The notes under the pieces are model-generated. The model was not told the DNA's origin, did no database searches, and saw only the letters and a list, made by a program, of their open reading frames with translations. Positions 1-7,756 of a DNA stretch of 11,968 nt are shown here, in pieces. Position 1 is the first letter of the stretch; each line of letters starts with the position of its first letter. The translations under genes and the position numbers were made by a program. The DNA is from Pseudomonadota bacterium (lineage in GTDB: Bacteria; Pseudomonadota; Gammaproteobacteria; Burkholderiales; Thiobacillaceae), in assembly GCA_021847385.1 (NCBI GenBank), contig JAJZTV010000039.1, forward strand, positions 1-11,968, read 5' to 3'.

Positions 1-1067
1 AGGAAGAGCAGGGCCTTGAAGAAGGCATGGGTCATCAGGTGGAAGATCGCCGCGCCGTAGGCCGAGGCGCCGAGGGCCACGGTCATATAACCCAATTGGG
101 ACAGGGTCGAATAGGCAACCACGCGCTTGATGTCGTTCTGGATCAGGCCGAGGAAGGCCATGAACAGCGCGGTGATGGCGCCGATGACCATGACCACCGA
201 CAGCGCGGTCTCGGATAGCTCGAACAGCGGCGACATCCGGGCGACCATGAAGATGCCGGCGGTGACCATGGTCGCGGCATGGATCAGCGCGGAGATCGGG
301 GTCGGGCCTTCCATCGAGTCGGGTAGCCAGACATGCAGCGGGAATTGCGCGCTCTTGCCCATGGCGCCGATGAACAGCAGGATGCAGATCACCGTCAATA
401 CTTGCCAGCTCTCACCCGGAATCAAAGCGATGGTGTGGTTGGCCAATTGCGGCGCAGCCTGAAACACCTGGGCGTAATCGAGCGTACCGAAGTAGGCCAG
501 CACCAGGCCGATGCCGAGCAGGAAGCCGAAGTCGCCGACCCGGTTGACCAGGAAGGCCTTGAGGTTGGCGTAGATCGCCGACTCGCGGGTGTACCAGAAG
601 CCGATCAACAGGTAGGACACCAGGCCGACCGCCTCCCAACCGAAGAACAGTTGCAGGAAGTTGTTGCTCATCACCAGCATCAGCATGGAGAAGGTGAACA
701 GGCTGATGTAGCTGAAGAAGCGCTGGTAGCCCGGGTCGTCGGCCATATAGCCGATGGTGTAGATATGCACCATGAGCGAGACGAAGGTGACCACCAGCAT
801 CATCAGCGCCGACAAGCGATCGATCAGGAAGCCGACTTCGAAATTGACATTGCCGGAGACCAGCCAGGTGTAGACCGGGCCGTTGAAGGTGTTGCCGGCC
901 AGCACGTCTTGGAAGATGGCGAGCGAGGCGAGGAAGGCGATCAGCACGCCGAGGATGGTGATGCCATGGGCGCCACGCCGGCCGACGGCCTTGCCGAACA
1001 GGCCGGCGACCACGGCGCCGGCCAGCGGGGCCAGGGGCACGAGCAGGTAAAGGCTTTTCATATCCAT
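1..1067 (-). CDS. nuoL: NADH-quinone oxidoreductase subunit L (NuoL), 3' end beyond window
   Basis: NuoL is the large antiporter-like membrane subunit of complex I and one of its proton-translocating modules. About 355 codons are present and the frame runs open off the window edge. The translation begins MDMKSLYLLVPLAPLAG and is rich in hydrophobic helices. It contains FFGWEAVGLVSYLLIGFW near residues 141-158, whose Glu145 is the conserved antiporter glutamate. Further on come GKSAQFPLHVWLPDSMEGPTP and, at the edge, HLMTHAFFKALLFL, both family hallmarks. I chose the ATG at 1065-1067 because AGGGA lies about 8 nt upstream; the in-frame ATG two codons later (1059-1061) is possible. It is the last gene in view of the operon and is separated from nuoK by a 153-bp spacer carrying hairpin repeats. 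Confidence 0.96.
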   Translation of the reverse strand, partial: MDMKSLYLLVPLAPLAGAVVAGLFGKAVGRRGAHGITILGVLIAFLASLAIFQDVLAGNTFNGPVYTWLVSGNVNFEVGFLIDRLSALMMLVVTFVSLMVHIYTIGYMADDPGYQRFFSYISLFTFSMLMLVMSNNFLQLFFGWEAVGLVSYLLIGFWYTRESAIYANLKAFLVNRVGDFGFLLGIGLVLAYFGTLDYAQVFQAAPQLANHTIALIPGESWQVLTVICILLFIGAMGKSAQFPLHVWLPDSMEGPTPISALIHAATMVTAGIFMVARMSPLFELSETALSVVMVIGAITALFMAFLGLIQNDIKRVVAYSTLSQLGYMTVALGASAYGAAIFHLMTHAFFKALLF

Positions 1068-1102
1068 GAATCAGTCCCTATCCAGAACACATGCATTTCC
1101 CT

Positions 1103-1188
1103 CATCCTCGGCCCTTCCGATGATGCCCCTAGCCTGCGGTATCCCGAAGGGAGAAGGATGCACTGCCCCTCTCCCGCCGGGAGAGGGG
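1103..1188. repeat. Palindromic repeat pair in the nuoK-nuoL spacer
   Basis: The 153-bp gap 1068-1220 has no gene. It contains an inverted pair, CATCCT-CGG-CCCTTC at 1103-1117 and GAAGGG-AGA-AGGATG at 1146-1160, with two 6-bp arms around a 3-bp mismatch. Next to it is a perfect 10-bp hairpin, CCCCTCTCCC (1166-1175), loop GCC, GGGAGAGGGG (1179-1188). Hairpins of this kind followed by TTGGGGTGAGGG are common dispersed intergenic palindromes in proteobacterial genomes. There is no T-run, so I do not call a terminator, although the structured RNA could slow RNA decay or lower nuoL expression. Confidence 0.7.
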
Positions 1189-1220
1189 TTGGGGTGAGGG
1201 CGCTTGCACATACCATGGCA

Positions 1221-1526
1221 TTAACCCTTCAAATGATCCAGGTCGTTGACGTTGATCGTGCGCAGATTGCGGAACAGCACGATCAGAATGGCCAGGCCGA
1301 TGGCCGACTCGGCCGCGGCCACGGTCAGGATGAAAAAGACGAAGACCTGGCCGGCGCTATCGCCCAAATAGTGCGAGAAGGCGACGAAGTTCATGTTCAC
1401 CGCCAGCAGCATCAGTTCGATCGCCATGAGCAGGATGATGACGTTCTTGCGGTTGAGGAAAATGCCGAGCACGCTGATCGCAAACAGGAGCGCGCCGAGC
1501 ATGAGATAGTGGGATAGGCCGATCAT
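1221..1526 (-). CDS. nuoK: NADH-quinone oxidoreductase subunit K (NuoK)
   Basis: NuoK is a small membrane subunit (ND4L homologue) with three transmembrane helices that lies in the proton path between NuoJ and NuoN. The product is 101 residues, the usual family length. The two conserved membrane glutamates are present: Glu37 in MAIELMLLAVNMNF and Glu73 in VAAAESAIGLAI, matching E. coli Glu36 and Glu72. The start ATG (1524-1526) overlaps the nuoJ stop as ATGA. A strong Shine-Dalgarno, GAGGAGGAAGC, lies in the codons for the Glu-rich NuoJ tail. This implies translational coupling of nuoJ and nuoK. Confidence 0.98.
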   Translation of the reverse strand: MIGLSHYLMLGALLFAISVLGIFLNRKNVIILLMAIELMLLAVNMNFVAFSHYLGDSAGQVFVFFILTVAAAESAIGLAILIVLFRNLRTINVNDLDHLKG

Positions 1527-2149
1527 GCTTCCTCCTCTTCGGCGGCCTTGGCTGCCGCCGGTTTTTGCGGCGCCAGGGAAACCAGGCGAATGCGGTCGCC
1601 GCGCTTCACTTCGATCTGCTTGGCCGGGTCCACCCACTTGCGGCCGGGACGGCGGCGCAAGGTCAGGCCGATGGCGGCGACCATGGCCACCAGCAAAATG
1701 ACCGCCGCCAGTTCGAAGGGATAGACGTAATCGGTGTAGAGCAATAGCCCCAGTTCCTTGGTGTTGCTGTAACCGGCCGGTTTCGCCAACGGTGCGGCGT
1801 AATCGAAATAACCGCTGCCCAGCACGGTGGACATCTCCAGCACCATCAAGGTGGCGACCAACGCGGCCACGGGCAGGTTGTCCCAGAAGCCGCGCCGCAT
1901 CTCCTCGAGGTTGATGTCGAGCATCATCACCACGAACAGGAACAGCACCATCACCGCGCCGATGTAGACCAGCACCAGGGTGATGGCGAGGAACTCGGCC
2001 TCGAGCAGCATCCAGATGCAGCCGGCGGTGAAGAAGGCCAGCACCAGGGCGAGCGCCGCGTGCACCGGGTTCTTGGCGGTGATCACGCGCAGCCCGCTCA
2101 AGAGCAGGATGGCGGAAAAGGCGTAGAAAACGATTGTCTGGAATTCCAT
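1523..2149 (-). CDS. nuoJ: NADH-quinone oxidoreductase subunit J (NuoJ)
   Basis: NuoJ is the ND6 homologue, a membrane subunit of complex I. The product is 208 residues, with several hydrophobic helices in the first 100 residues, including the motif TLVLVYIGAVMVLFLFVVMMLD near residues 57-78, the most conserved stretch of the family. The C-terminal part has a basic segment (LRRRPGRKW) and ends in a hydrophilic AAKAAEEEEA tail whose codons form the nuoK ribosome site. I chose ATG 2147-2149 (MEFQTIVFY); a frame extension upstream would need a non-ATG start. The start is preceded only by AGAAAAA, a weak ribosome site. A repeat begins about 9 bp upstream, so the native leader may have been replaced. 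Confidence 0.97.
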   Translation of the reverse strand: MEFQTIVFYAFSAILLLSGLRVITAKNPVHAALALVLAFFTAGCIWMLLEAEFLAITLVLVYIGAVMVLFLFVVMMLDINLEEMRRGFWDNLPVAALVATLMVLEMSTVLGSGYFDYAAPLAKPAGYSNTKELGLLLYTDYVYPFELAAVILLVAMVAAIGLTLRRRPGRKWVDPAKQIEVKRGDRIRLVSLAPQKPAAAKAAEEEEA

Positions 2150-2157
2150 TTTTTCTA

Positions 2158-2356
2158 ACCGCAAAGGACGCGAAGCTTCGCGACGGAAATCTTAGGGAAT
2201 CTCTGAAGAAACCCAATATCGTCGTTCCCGCGAAGGCGGGAACCCAGAAAGATCGGAACGCTGGATGCCCGCCCCCGCGGGCATGACGGCTTAGCCGGAA
2301 CTTCTTTTGATTCGACCATGCTCATATTCTTTGCGCTCCTTTGCGACCTTCGCGGT
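2158..2356. repeat. Composite inverted repeat filling the nuoI-nuoJ spacer
   Basis: The 215-bp gap 2150-2364 carries no gene. Its outer arms are imperfect inverted repeats: ACCGCAAAGGACGCGAAG at 2158-2175 and its complement-like partner at 2339-2356, matching at 15 of 18 positions. A 14-bp palindrome (CGCGAAGCTTCGCG, 2169-2182) overlaps the left arm. The core holds the REP-like pair annotated separately. I see no promoter or terminator that I would defend. Confidence 0.65.
2221..2288. repeat. REP-like double hairpin (GTTCCCGC / ATGCCCGC)
   Basis: There are two 8-bp perfect hairpins, each with a 4-nt loop: GTTCCCGC-GAAG-GCGGGAAC (2224-2243) and ATGCCCGC-CCCC-GCGGGCAT (2265-2284). They are joined by a short linker bounded by CCCAG and CTGGA. 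The two ends are themselves inverted (GTCGTTCCCGC against GCGGGCATGAC). From general knowledge, paired palindromes of the form GTC(A/G)TTCCCGC...GCGGG(A/C)ATGAC are widespread dispersed repeats in proteobacterial intergenic DNA. Its placement between two subunit genes of one operon suggests insertion rather than an original regulatory site. Confidence 0.75.
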
Positions 2357-2364
2357 AAACAGTC

Positions 2365-2856
2365 TCACCGATATTTCGCATCGGCCGCCCGATCCTGGGC
2401 GATCTGCTCTTCGTACTTGTCGCCGACGGCGAGCAGCATGTCCTTGGTGTAATACAGGTCACCCCGTTGCTCGCCGTGATACTCGTAGATGCGGGTCTCG
2501 ACGATGGCGTCGACCGGGCAGGCCTCTTCGCAGAAACCGCAGAAGATGCACTTGGTCAGGTCGATGTCGTAGCGGGTGGTGCGGCGGGTGCCGTCGGCAC
2601 GCTGTTCCGATTCGATCTGGATGGCCAGGGCCGGGCAGACCGCCTCGCACAGCTTGCAGGCGATGCAACGCTCCTCGCCGTTGGGATAGCGGCGCTGGGC
2701 GTGCAGGCCGCGGAAGCGCGGCGATTGCGGCGCGCGCTCCTCGGGGTATTGCACGGTGATCTTGCGCGCATAGAAATAGCGGCCGGTCAGGGCCATGCCG
2801 CGCACCAGCTCGGTGAGCAGGAAGGTATCGAAGAAGTGCTTGATGCGGTTCAACAT
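2365..2856 (-). CDS. nuoI: NADH-quinone oxidoreductase subunit I (NuoI), 2x[4Fe-4S] ferredoxin-like
   Basis: NuoI carries clusters N6a and N6b and passes electrons from NuoG to NuoB. The product is 163 residues, normal for the family. Two full 8-Fe ferredoxin motifs are present: CIACKLCEAVCP (Cys64, 67, 70, 74) and CIFCGFCEEACP (Cys103, 106, 109, 113), so no ligand is missing. The N-terminal amphipathic region (MLNRIKHFFDTFLLTELVRG) is typical of the part that rests on the membrane arm. ATG 2854-2856 is preceded by GAGAGG at good spacing, which rules out a longer reading upstream. It starts 11 bp after the nuoH stop. A repeat-filled spacer separates it from nuoJ. Confidence 0.98.
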   Translation of the reverse strand: MLNRIKHFFDTFLLTELVRGMALTGRYFYARKITVQYPEERAPQSPRFRGLHAQRRYPNGEERCIACKLCEAVCPALAIQIESEQRADGTRRTTRYDIDLTKCIFCGFCEEACPVDAIVETRIYEYHGEQRGDLYYTKDMLLAVGDKYEEQIAQDRAADAKYR

Positions 2857-2867
2857 GCCAAGCCCTC

Positions 2868-3890
2868 TCAATGGAACAGGTAAGACCAAGGGGTCTGCAT
2901 CATCGCGCCCTCGATCAACAACCAGACCAGGGTGACCGGGATGAACACCTTCCAACCCAGACGCATGATCTGGTCATAGCGATAACGCGGGAAGGTGGCC
3001 CGGAACCACAGGAACAGGAACAGGACGAAGGCGACTTTGGCCGCCAGCCAGATGAAGCCGTCGGCCAGGCCGGGGATCGGCGACAGCCAGCCGCCGAGGA
3101 ACATGATCGTGGTCAGGGTGGCGACCAGGATCATGTTGGCGTATTCGGCCAGGAAGAACACGGCGAAGGCCATGCCCGAATACTCGACGTGGAAGCCGGC
3201 GACAATTTCGGATTCACCTTCGGCCACGTCGAACGGCGCCCGGTTGGTCTCGGCCACGCCGGAGATCAGGTAGACCAGGAACAGCGGGAACAACGGCAGC
3301 CAATACCACTGGAACAGGCCGCCGGCCTGGGCCTGGACGATGTCGGTGAGGTTCAGGCTGCGTGCACTCATCAGCACGCCGACCAGGGCGAAGCCCATGG
3401 CGATTTCATAGGACACGATCTGTGCAGCGGAACGCAGGCTGCCGAGGAAGGCATATTTCGAGTTGGAGGCCCAGCCGGCGACGATGACGCCATAGACGCC
3501 CATCGAGGTGATGGCCATCACGAACAACAGGCCGGCATCGATGTTGGCGAGCACCAAGGTGTCGGTGAACGGGATCACCGCCCAAGCCGCCAAGGCCGGG
3601 GCCAAGGCCAGCACCGGGGCGAGCAGGAACAGGCCCTTGTTGGCACTGGACGGGATAATGATCTCTTTGAACAACAGCTTGAGGCCGTCGGCGATCGGTT
3701 GCAGCAACCCCTTGGGGCCCACACGGTTGGGGCCGAGGCGCACCTGCATGTAGCCGATCACCTTGCGCTCGGCCAAGGTGAGATAGGCCACGGCACCCAT
3801 CAGCGGCGCGACGATGGCGACGATCTTGACCAGGGTCCATACCGGCAACCAGGCCGGCCCGAGCAGATTGGCGAAGTAATCCAGGGTCAT
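2868..3890 (-). CDS. nuoH: NADH-quinone oxidoreductase subunit H (NuoH)
   Basis: NuoH (ND1 homologue) is the membrane subunit that forms the quinone chamber with NuoB and NuoD. The product is 340 residues with about eight hydrophobic helices. The family signature LAERKVIGYMQVRLGPNRVGP is at residues 39-59, and the quinone-cavity loop RAPFDVAEGESEIVAGFHVEYSG is at about 217-239 with its acidic residues intact. The start ATG (3888-3890) overlaps the nuoG stop as ATGA, and GGAGG lies 4 nt upstream inside nuoG, so translation is probably coupled to nuoG. Confidence 0.98.
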   Translation of the reverse strand: MTLDYFANLLGPAWLPVWTLVKIVAIVAPLMGAVAYLTLAERKVIGYMQVRLGPNRVGPKGLLQPIADGLKLLFKEIIIPSSANKGLFLLAPVLALAPALAAWAVIPFTDTLVLANIDAGLLFVMAITSMGVYGVIVAGWASNSKYAFLGSLRSAAQIVSYEIAMGFALVGVLMSARSLNLTDIVQAQAGGLFQWYWLPLFPLFLVYLISGVAETNRAPFDVAEGESEIVAGFHVEYSGMAFAVFFLAEYANMILVATLTTIMFLGGWLSPIPGLADGFIWLAAKVAFVLFLFLWFRATFPRYRYDQIMRLGWKVFIPVTLVWLLIEGAMMQTPWSYLFH

Positions 3891-6202
3891 ACGGCCTCCA
3901 GGCTGATGCCGCCGAAGCGCGGACCAAGACTCGCGGTCAGCGCGCCGACGGCGACACGCACCACGTCATCGGGCAAGCGATCATCCCGGCGCAAGCGCAG
4001 CACCGCCTCGCCCCCGCCTTGTTTCACCCGGACGCGTTCGTCGGCCACCAAGCCCAAACGATCGATCAAGGCGCCGCTCGCCCAAGCACAGGCGGCATCC
4101 AGCGCATCCTGCGTTTGCTGTAAGGCCGGGGCACGACGCGTGAGCGGATCGAGTTGATAGATCGGGGTCTCGCCCAGGCGCTCCAAACCGTCTTGTGCGA
4201 CCAAGGCCTGCAGGCTGACGCCCGCGATGCCATTGTCGAGTTGCGCGGCGATACCGGCCTCACCCTGGGGCAGCGCCTCGGTCCGCACCGCTTCCGCACT
4301 GTCCTGCTGGAAGCCGTCCAGACCGAATTGATTGCCCAGCACGCGCAACACCTTCCAGGCCGGGCGCGCCTCGCCCAGCGGCTTCACCGCCGGGTTGAAC
4401 GCCTGCAGGCGGCCTTCCATATTGACGAAGCTGCCGGCGGTCTCGCTGAACGGCGTGATCGGCAGCACCACATCGGCATAGTCCATCACCCGGCCCTTGA
4501 AGGCAGTCAGCGCAACGACGAATTCGGCGTTGCCCAAGGCCTTGAGCGCCTGGCCGCCATCGTGGCCATCGAGCTCGGGTTCGACTCCGAGCAAGAGATA
4601 GCCCTTGGCATCTTTTGCCAGCGCGCCCTGCGCGTTGACGACCTGGGCGCCGACACTGTTGGCCGCTGGCGACAGGAAGCCGAGCTTGGCCCCGCTAGCC
4701 TGGGCAATCGCCGCGGCCAGTTGGTGCAGTTGCGCCGCCGCCGGATGGTTCTGCGCCACGGCACCGAGCAACACCGCCTTGCGCTCGCCGCCTTGCAAGC
4801 TGGCAGCCAGGGCACGGGCGGCCTCGGACACCGTCACCTTGTTCAGTTGGCCCGCCAGCTCGGCCGGCAGCGGGGCGCCGGCATCCTGCAGGGCCTTGGC
4901 AATCTGGGCCAGGGCGTTGACCCAAGCCGTCGGCTTGACGATCAGCGTGTTGGCGACATGGCAATTGAGCTCGTCATCCGCCGCATGCACGACATTGAGT
5001 TGCGCGCCCCACTTCACCGCCTGGCGCAGACGCTGGGCGATCAAGGGTTGTTCCTTGCGCAACGTGGCGCCGACCAGCAGCACGCGCTGCAATTGATTCA
5101 GTTCGGCAAGCGGCATGCCCAGCCAGGTTGCGCCCTTGCGCTTGCCATCGCCGGAGAAATCGGTCTGGGCCAGACGATGCTCGACTTGTTCGCTGCCCAG
5201 GGCTCGCATCAACTTCTGCAAGAGATGCAGTTCTTCCACGGTCTGATGCGGCGAGGCCATGGCCGCCAGGCTATTGCCGCCATGGGTCTCGCGCAGCACG
5301 CGCAGCGCGCCGGCGGCTTGGGTCAAGGCCTTTTGCCAATCGACCTCGATCCACTTATCGCCATCGCGCACCATGGGCTTGGTCAGGCGCTCTTCGGAAT
5401 TGAGCCCCTCGTAGGCGAAACGGTCGCGGTCGGCCAGCCAGCATTCGTTGATCGCCTCGTTCTCCTGCGGCACCGCACGATAGACCTTGTTGTCCTTCAC
5501 GTGCAGCAACAGGTTGCTGCCCAGGCCGTCGTGCGGGCTCACGCTCTTGCGCCGGCCCAGCTCCCAGGTGCGGGCGCTGTAGCGGAAGGGCTTGGAGGTC
5601 AGGGCGCCGACCGGGCAGAGGTCGATGACGTTGCCGGACAGCTCGGAGGTCACCTGCTGCTCAAGAAAGGGCATCACCTCGGTGTGCTCGCCGCGATGGA
5701 CCATGCCCAGCTCCATGCGGCCGGCGATCTCCTGAGTGAAGCGCACGCAGCGGCTGCAATGGATGCAGCGGGTCATGTCGGTGGCCACCAGCGGCCCAAG
5801 GTCCTTTTCCTTGACCACGCGCTTGGGCTCGGCATAGCGCGAGGCGCTGCCACCGTAGCCGACGGCGAGGTCTTGCAACTGGCATTCGCCGCCCTGGTCG
5901 CAGATCGGGCAATCGAGCGGATGGTTGATCAAGAGCAGCTCCATCACGCCCTTCTGGGCATCGACCGCCTTGTCGGAATGGGTGCGTACCTTCATGCCCT
6001 CGGTCACCGGCGTGGCGCAGGCCGGCAAGGGCTTGGGCGCCTTCTCCACCTCGACCAGGCACATGCGGCAGTTGGCCGCGATGCTGAGTTTCTTGTGGTA
6101 GCAGAAATGCGGGATGAAGATGCCCGCCTGGTTGGCGGCATCCATCAGGGTCGCACCCTGCGGGACTTCGATCTCTTTGCCGTCTATTTCGATACGCGGC
6201 AT
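3887..6202 (-). CDS. nuoG: NADH-quinone oxidoreductase subunit G (NuoG)
   Basis: NuoG is the large iron-sulfur subunit of the NADH arm. The product is 771 residues. The N-terminal 2Fe-2S domain has Cys34, 45, 48 and 62 (cluster N1b). His94 with Cys98, 101 and 107 (HPLDCPICDQGGEC) forms N5. Cys146, 149, 152 and 196 (CIHCSRC...CPVGA) form N4. The region after about residue 210 is molybdopterin-oxidoreductase-like without cofactor residues. The four cysteines that would bind N7 are absent, which is the common state outside a few lineages. ATG 6200-6202 (MPRIEIDGKEIEVPQG) is the natural start. A longer reading would run into the inserted element that begins 2 bp upstream, leaving only a weak, distant AAGG as ribosome site. 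Confidence 0.98.
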   Translation of the reverse strand: MPRIEIDGKEIEVPQGATLMDAANQAGIFIPHFCYHKKLSIAANCRMCLVEVEKAPKPLPACATPVTEGMKVRTHSDKAVDAQKGVMELLLINHPLDCPICDQGGECQLQDLAVGYGGSASRYAEPKRVVKEKDLGPLVATDMTRCIHCSRCVRFTQEIAGRMELGMVHRGEHTEVMPFLEQQVTSELSGNVIDLCPVGALTSKPFRYSARTWELGRRKSVSPHDGLGSNLLLHVKDNKVYRAVPQENEAINECWLADRDRFAYEGLNSEERLTKPMVRDGDKWIEVDWQKALTQAAGALRVLRETHGGNSLAAMASPHQTVEELHLLQKLMRALGSEQVEHRLAQTDFSGDGKRKGATWLGMPLAELNQLQRVLLVGATLRKEQPLIAQRLRQAVKWGAQLNVVHAADDELNCHVANTLIVKPTAWVNALAQIAKALQDAGAPLPAELAGQLNKVTVSEAARALAASLQGGERKAVLLGAVAQNHPAAAQLHQLAAAIAQASGAKLGFLSPAANSVGAQVVNAQGALAKDAKGYLLLGVEPELDGHDGGQALKALGNAEFVVALTAFKGRVMDYADVVLPITPFSETAGSFVNMEGRLQAFNPAVKPLGEARPAWKVLRVLGNQFGLDGFQQDSAEAVRTEALPQGEAGIAAQLDNGIAGVSLQALVAQDGLERLGETPIYQLDPLTRRAPALQQTQDALDAACAWASGALIDRLGLVADERVRVKQGGGEAVLRLRRDDRLPDDVVRVAVGALTASLGPRFGGISLEAV

Positions 6203-6204
6203 GT

Positions 6205-6488
6205 TAGGGCGTGACCTTATACATTTCGCGCATGCGCCGGGGGCAATTTGAGATGCAGCCCGCGAAGCAAGACGCGAAGTTGTGCCGCCCACAACGAGCG
6301 GCTTGCGACAAAGGGGGGCGCTCAAATTGCCCCCGGCCCAATGGGTTGTGGCGAGAAATGCGCGTCTGCGGCGTTGCGACGCTCGCCGATGGAACTACCA
6401 TCGGCTTCGCCTCGCGCCTTGCATCCATCGCATTTTCGCCACAACGCATGTGTGAAATGTATTGTGAAATGTATAAGGTCACGCCCTA
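6205..6488. mobile_element. MITE-like element with 23-bp perfect terminal inverted repeats
   Basis: The left end, 6205-6227, starts TAGGGCGTGACCTTATAC and ends ATTTC; the right end, 6466-6488, is its exact reverse complement over 23 bp. Each end finishes in TA, which fits a TA target duplication of the IS630/Tc1-mariner type. The interior is two palindromic lobes. Lobe 1 has perfect 16-bp arms (6237-6252, 6321-6336) with GTTGTG-CCGCC-CACAAC inside (6279-6295). Lobe 2 has arms 6345-6362 and 6429-6445 (one-base indel) with GCCGATGG-AACTA-CCATCGGC inside (6385-6405). A 12-bp tandem duplication, TGTGAAATGTAT x2, is at 6451-6474. No transposase fits in 284 bp, so it would need one in trans. It sits between nuoF and nuoG and contributes the nuoF stop. 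Confidence 0.85.
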
Positions 6489-7756
6489 TCCCCCACCATG
6501 CATTTCTTGTGTTCGATGTGGTACTCGAATTCCTGGCGGAAGTGCTTGATGAAGCTCTGCACCGGGCCCACCGCGGCATCGCCCAGGGCGCAGATGGTGC
6601 GGCCGGCGATGCTGTTGCCGACGCTCGTCAAGAGGTCGAGATCCTCGGGCCGGCCCTCGCCGTGCTCGATGCGCTTGACCACGCGGTGCATCCAGCCGGT
6701 GCCTTCGCGGCAGGGCGTGCACTGGCAGAAGGATTCCTCAAAGTAGAAATAGGCCAGGCGCTCCAGGGCCTTGACCATGCAGACGCTGTCGTCCATCACG
6801 ATCACCGCGCCGGAGCCGAGCATGGAGCCGGCCTTGGCGATGGCGTCGAAGTCCAGGGTGAGGTCCATCATGATCTCGGCCGGCAGCACCGGGGCGGAGG
6901 AGCCGCCGGGGATCACCGCCTTGAGCTTGTGCCCGGTGCGCACGCCGCCGGCCATCTCCAGCAGTTCGGCGAACGGCGTGCCCAGGCCGACTTCGTAGTT
7001 GCCCGGCTTGTTGACGTGACCGGAGATCGAGAAGATCTTGGTGCCGCCGTTGTTCGGCTTGCCCAGATCGAGGAAGGCCTGGCCGCCGTGGCGGACGATC
7101 CAGGGGATCGAGGCCAGGGTCTCGGTGTTGTTGATCGTGGTCGGCTTGCCGTAGAGGCCGAAGCTGGCCGGGAACGGCGGCTTGAACCGGGGCTGGCCCT
7201 TCTTGCCTTCCAGCGATTCCAGCAAGGCGGTCTCCTCGCCGCAGATATAGGCGCCGTAGCCCTGGTGGGCATGGATGTCGAAGTCCCAGCCGCTGCCGCA
7301 GATGTTCTTGCCGAGGAAACCGGCGGCGCGCGCCTCTTCCAGGGCGCGCTCGAAATCGAGGTAGGACTCGAATATCTCGCCATGGATGTAGTTGTAACCG
7401 GCACGCGCGCCCAGGGTGTAGCCGGCGATGACCATGCCTTCGATCAACTGATGCGGATTGAAGCGCAGGATGTCGCGATCCTTGAAGGTGCCCGGCTCGC
7501 CCTCGTCGGTGTTGCAGACGACGTACTTGTCGCCCGGGAACTGGCGCGGCATGAAGCTCCACTTCAGGCCGGTCGGGAAGCCGGCGCCGCCGCGGCCGCG
7601 CAGGCCGCTGAGCTTGACCTGCTCGATGATCTGCTCGGCCGGCATCTTCTCGGCCAGCACCCCCTTCAAGGCCTCGTAGCCGCCGTTGGCGACATAGGTC
7701 TTGAGCGAGGCCGGCTCCGGGTGGTCCAGCGTCCACATGCAAACCTTGGTGCTCAT
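6479..7756 (-). CDS. nuoF: NADH-quinone oxidoreductase subunit F (NuoF), NADH/FMN-binding
   Basis: NuoF binds NADH and FMN and carries cluster N3, so it is the electron entry point of complex I. The product is 425 residues. GLRGRGGAGFPTGLKW (residues 51-66) is the NADH-binding glycine-rich segment, and GAYICGEETALLESLEGKKG (168-187) is the FMN site. The N3 region reads ESFCQCTPCREG with Cys344, 346 and 349 and a distal Cys389 (GRTICALGD). The usual spacing is ESCGxCTPC, so the first cysteine appears moved by one residue. The start ATG (7754-7756) overlaps the nuoE stop as ATGA. The last codons and the TGA stop lie in the right terminal repeat of the inserted element, giving the C-terminus CMVGDRA. 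Confidence 0.97.
   Translation of the reverse strand: MSTKVCMWTLDHPEPASLKTYVANGGYEALKGVLAEKMPAEQIIEQVKLSGLRGRGGAGFPTGLKWSFMPRQFPGDKYVVCNTDEGEPGTFKDRDILRFNPHQLIEGMVIAGYTLGARAGYNYIHGEIFESYLDFERALEEARAAGFLGKNICGSGWDFDIHAHQGYGAYICGEETALLESLEGKKGQPRFKPPFPASFGLYGKPTTINNTETLASIPWIVRHGGQAFLDLGKPNNGGTKIFSISGHVNKPGNYEVGLGTPFAELLEMAGGVRTGHKLKAVIPGGSSAPVLPAEIMMDLTLDFDAIAKAGSMLGSGAVIVMDDSVCMVKALERLAYFYFEESFCQCTPCREGTGWMHRVVKRIEHGEGRPEDLDLLTSVGNSIAGRTICALGDAAVGPVQSFIKHFRQEFEYHIEHKKCMVGDRA

Noticed and set aside
1166..1188. Intrinsic terminator between nuoK and nuoL
   Set aside because: The stem is strong but neither strand has a T-run after it, and nuoL continues the operon.
333..1517. 394-codon plus-strand frame opposite nuoL and nuoK
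   Set aside because: Its product is rich in His, Gln, Asp and Glu, the typical result of reading membrane-protein genes backwards. It crosses the hairpin spacer without any sign of a gene start.
3887..6202. Loss of N7 cysteines in NuoG as an anomaly
   Set aside because: Most bacterial and mitochondrial NuoG homologues lack N7, so its absence is ordinary.
4154..6214. 686-codon open frame on the plus strand opposite nuoG
   Set aside because: It is the shadow of a GC-rich gene: nuoG on the other strand has all its cluster ligands and family motifs, and the plus-strand product resembles no protein.
6204..6482. 92-codon minus-strand and 112-codon plus-strand frames within the MITE-like element
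   Set aside because: Both begin in the terminal repeats (MTLYIS) and run through palindromes. The similarity of their starts reflects the inverted repeat, not two related proteins.
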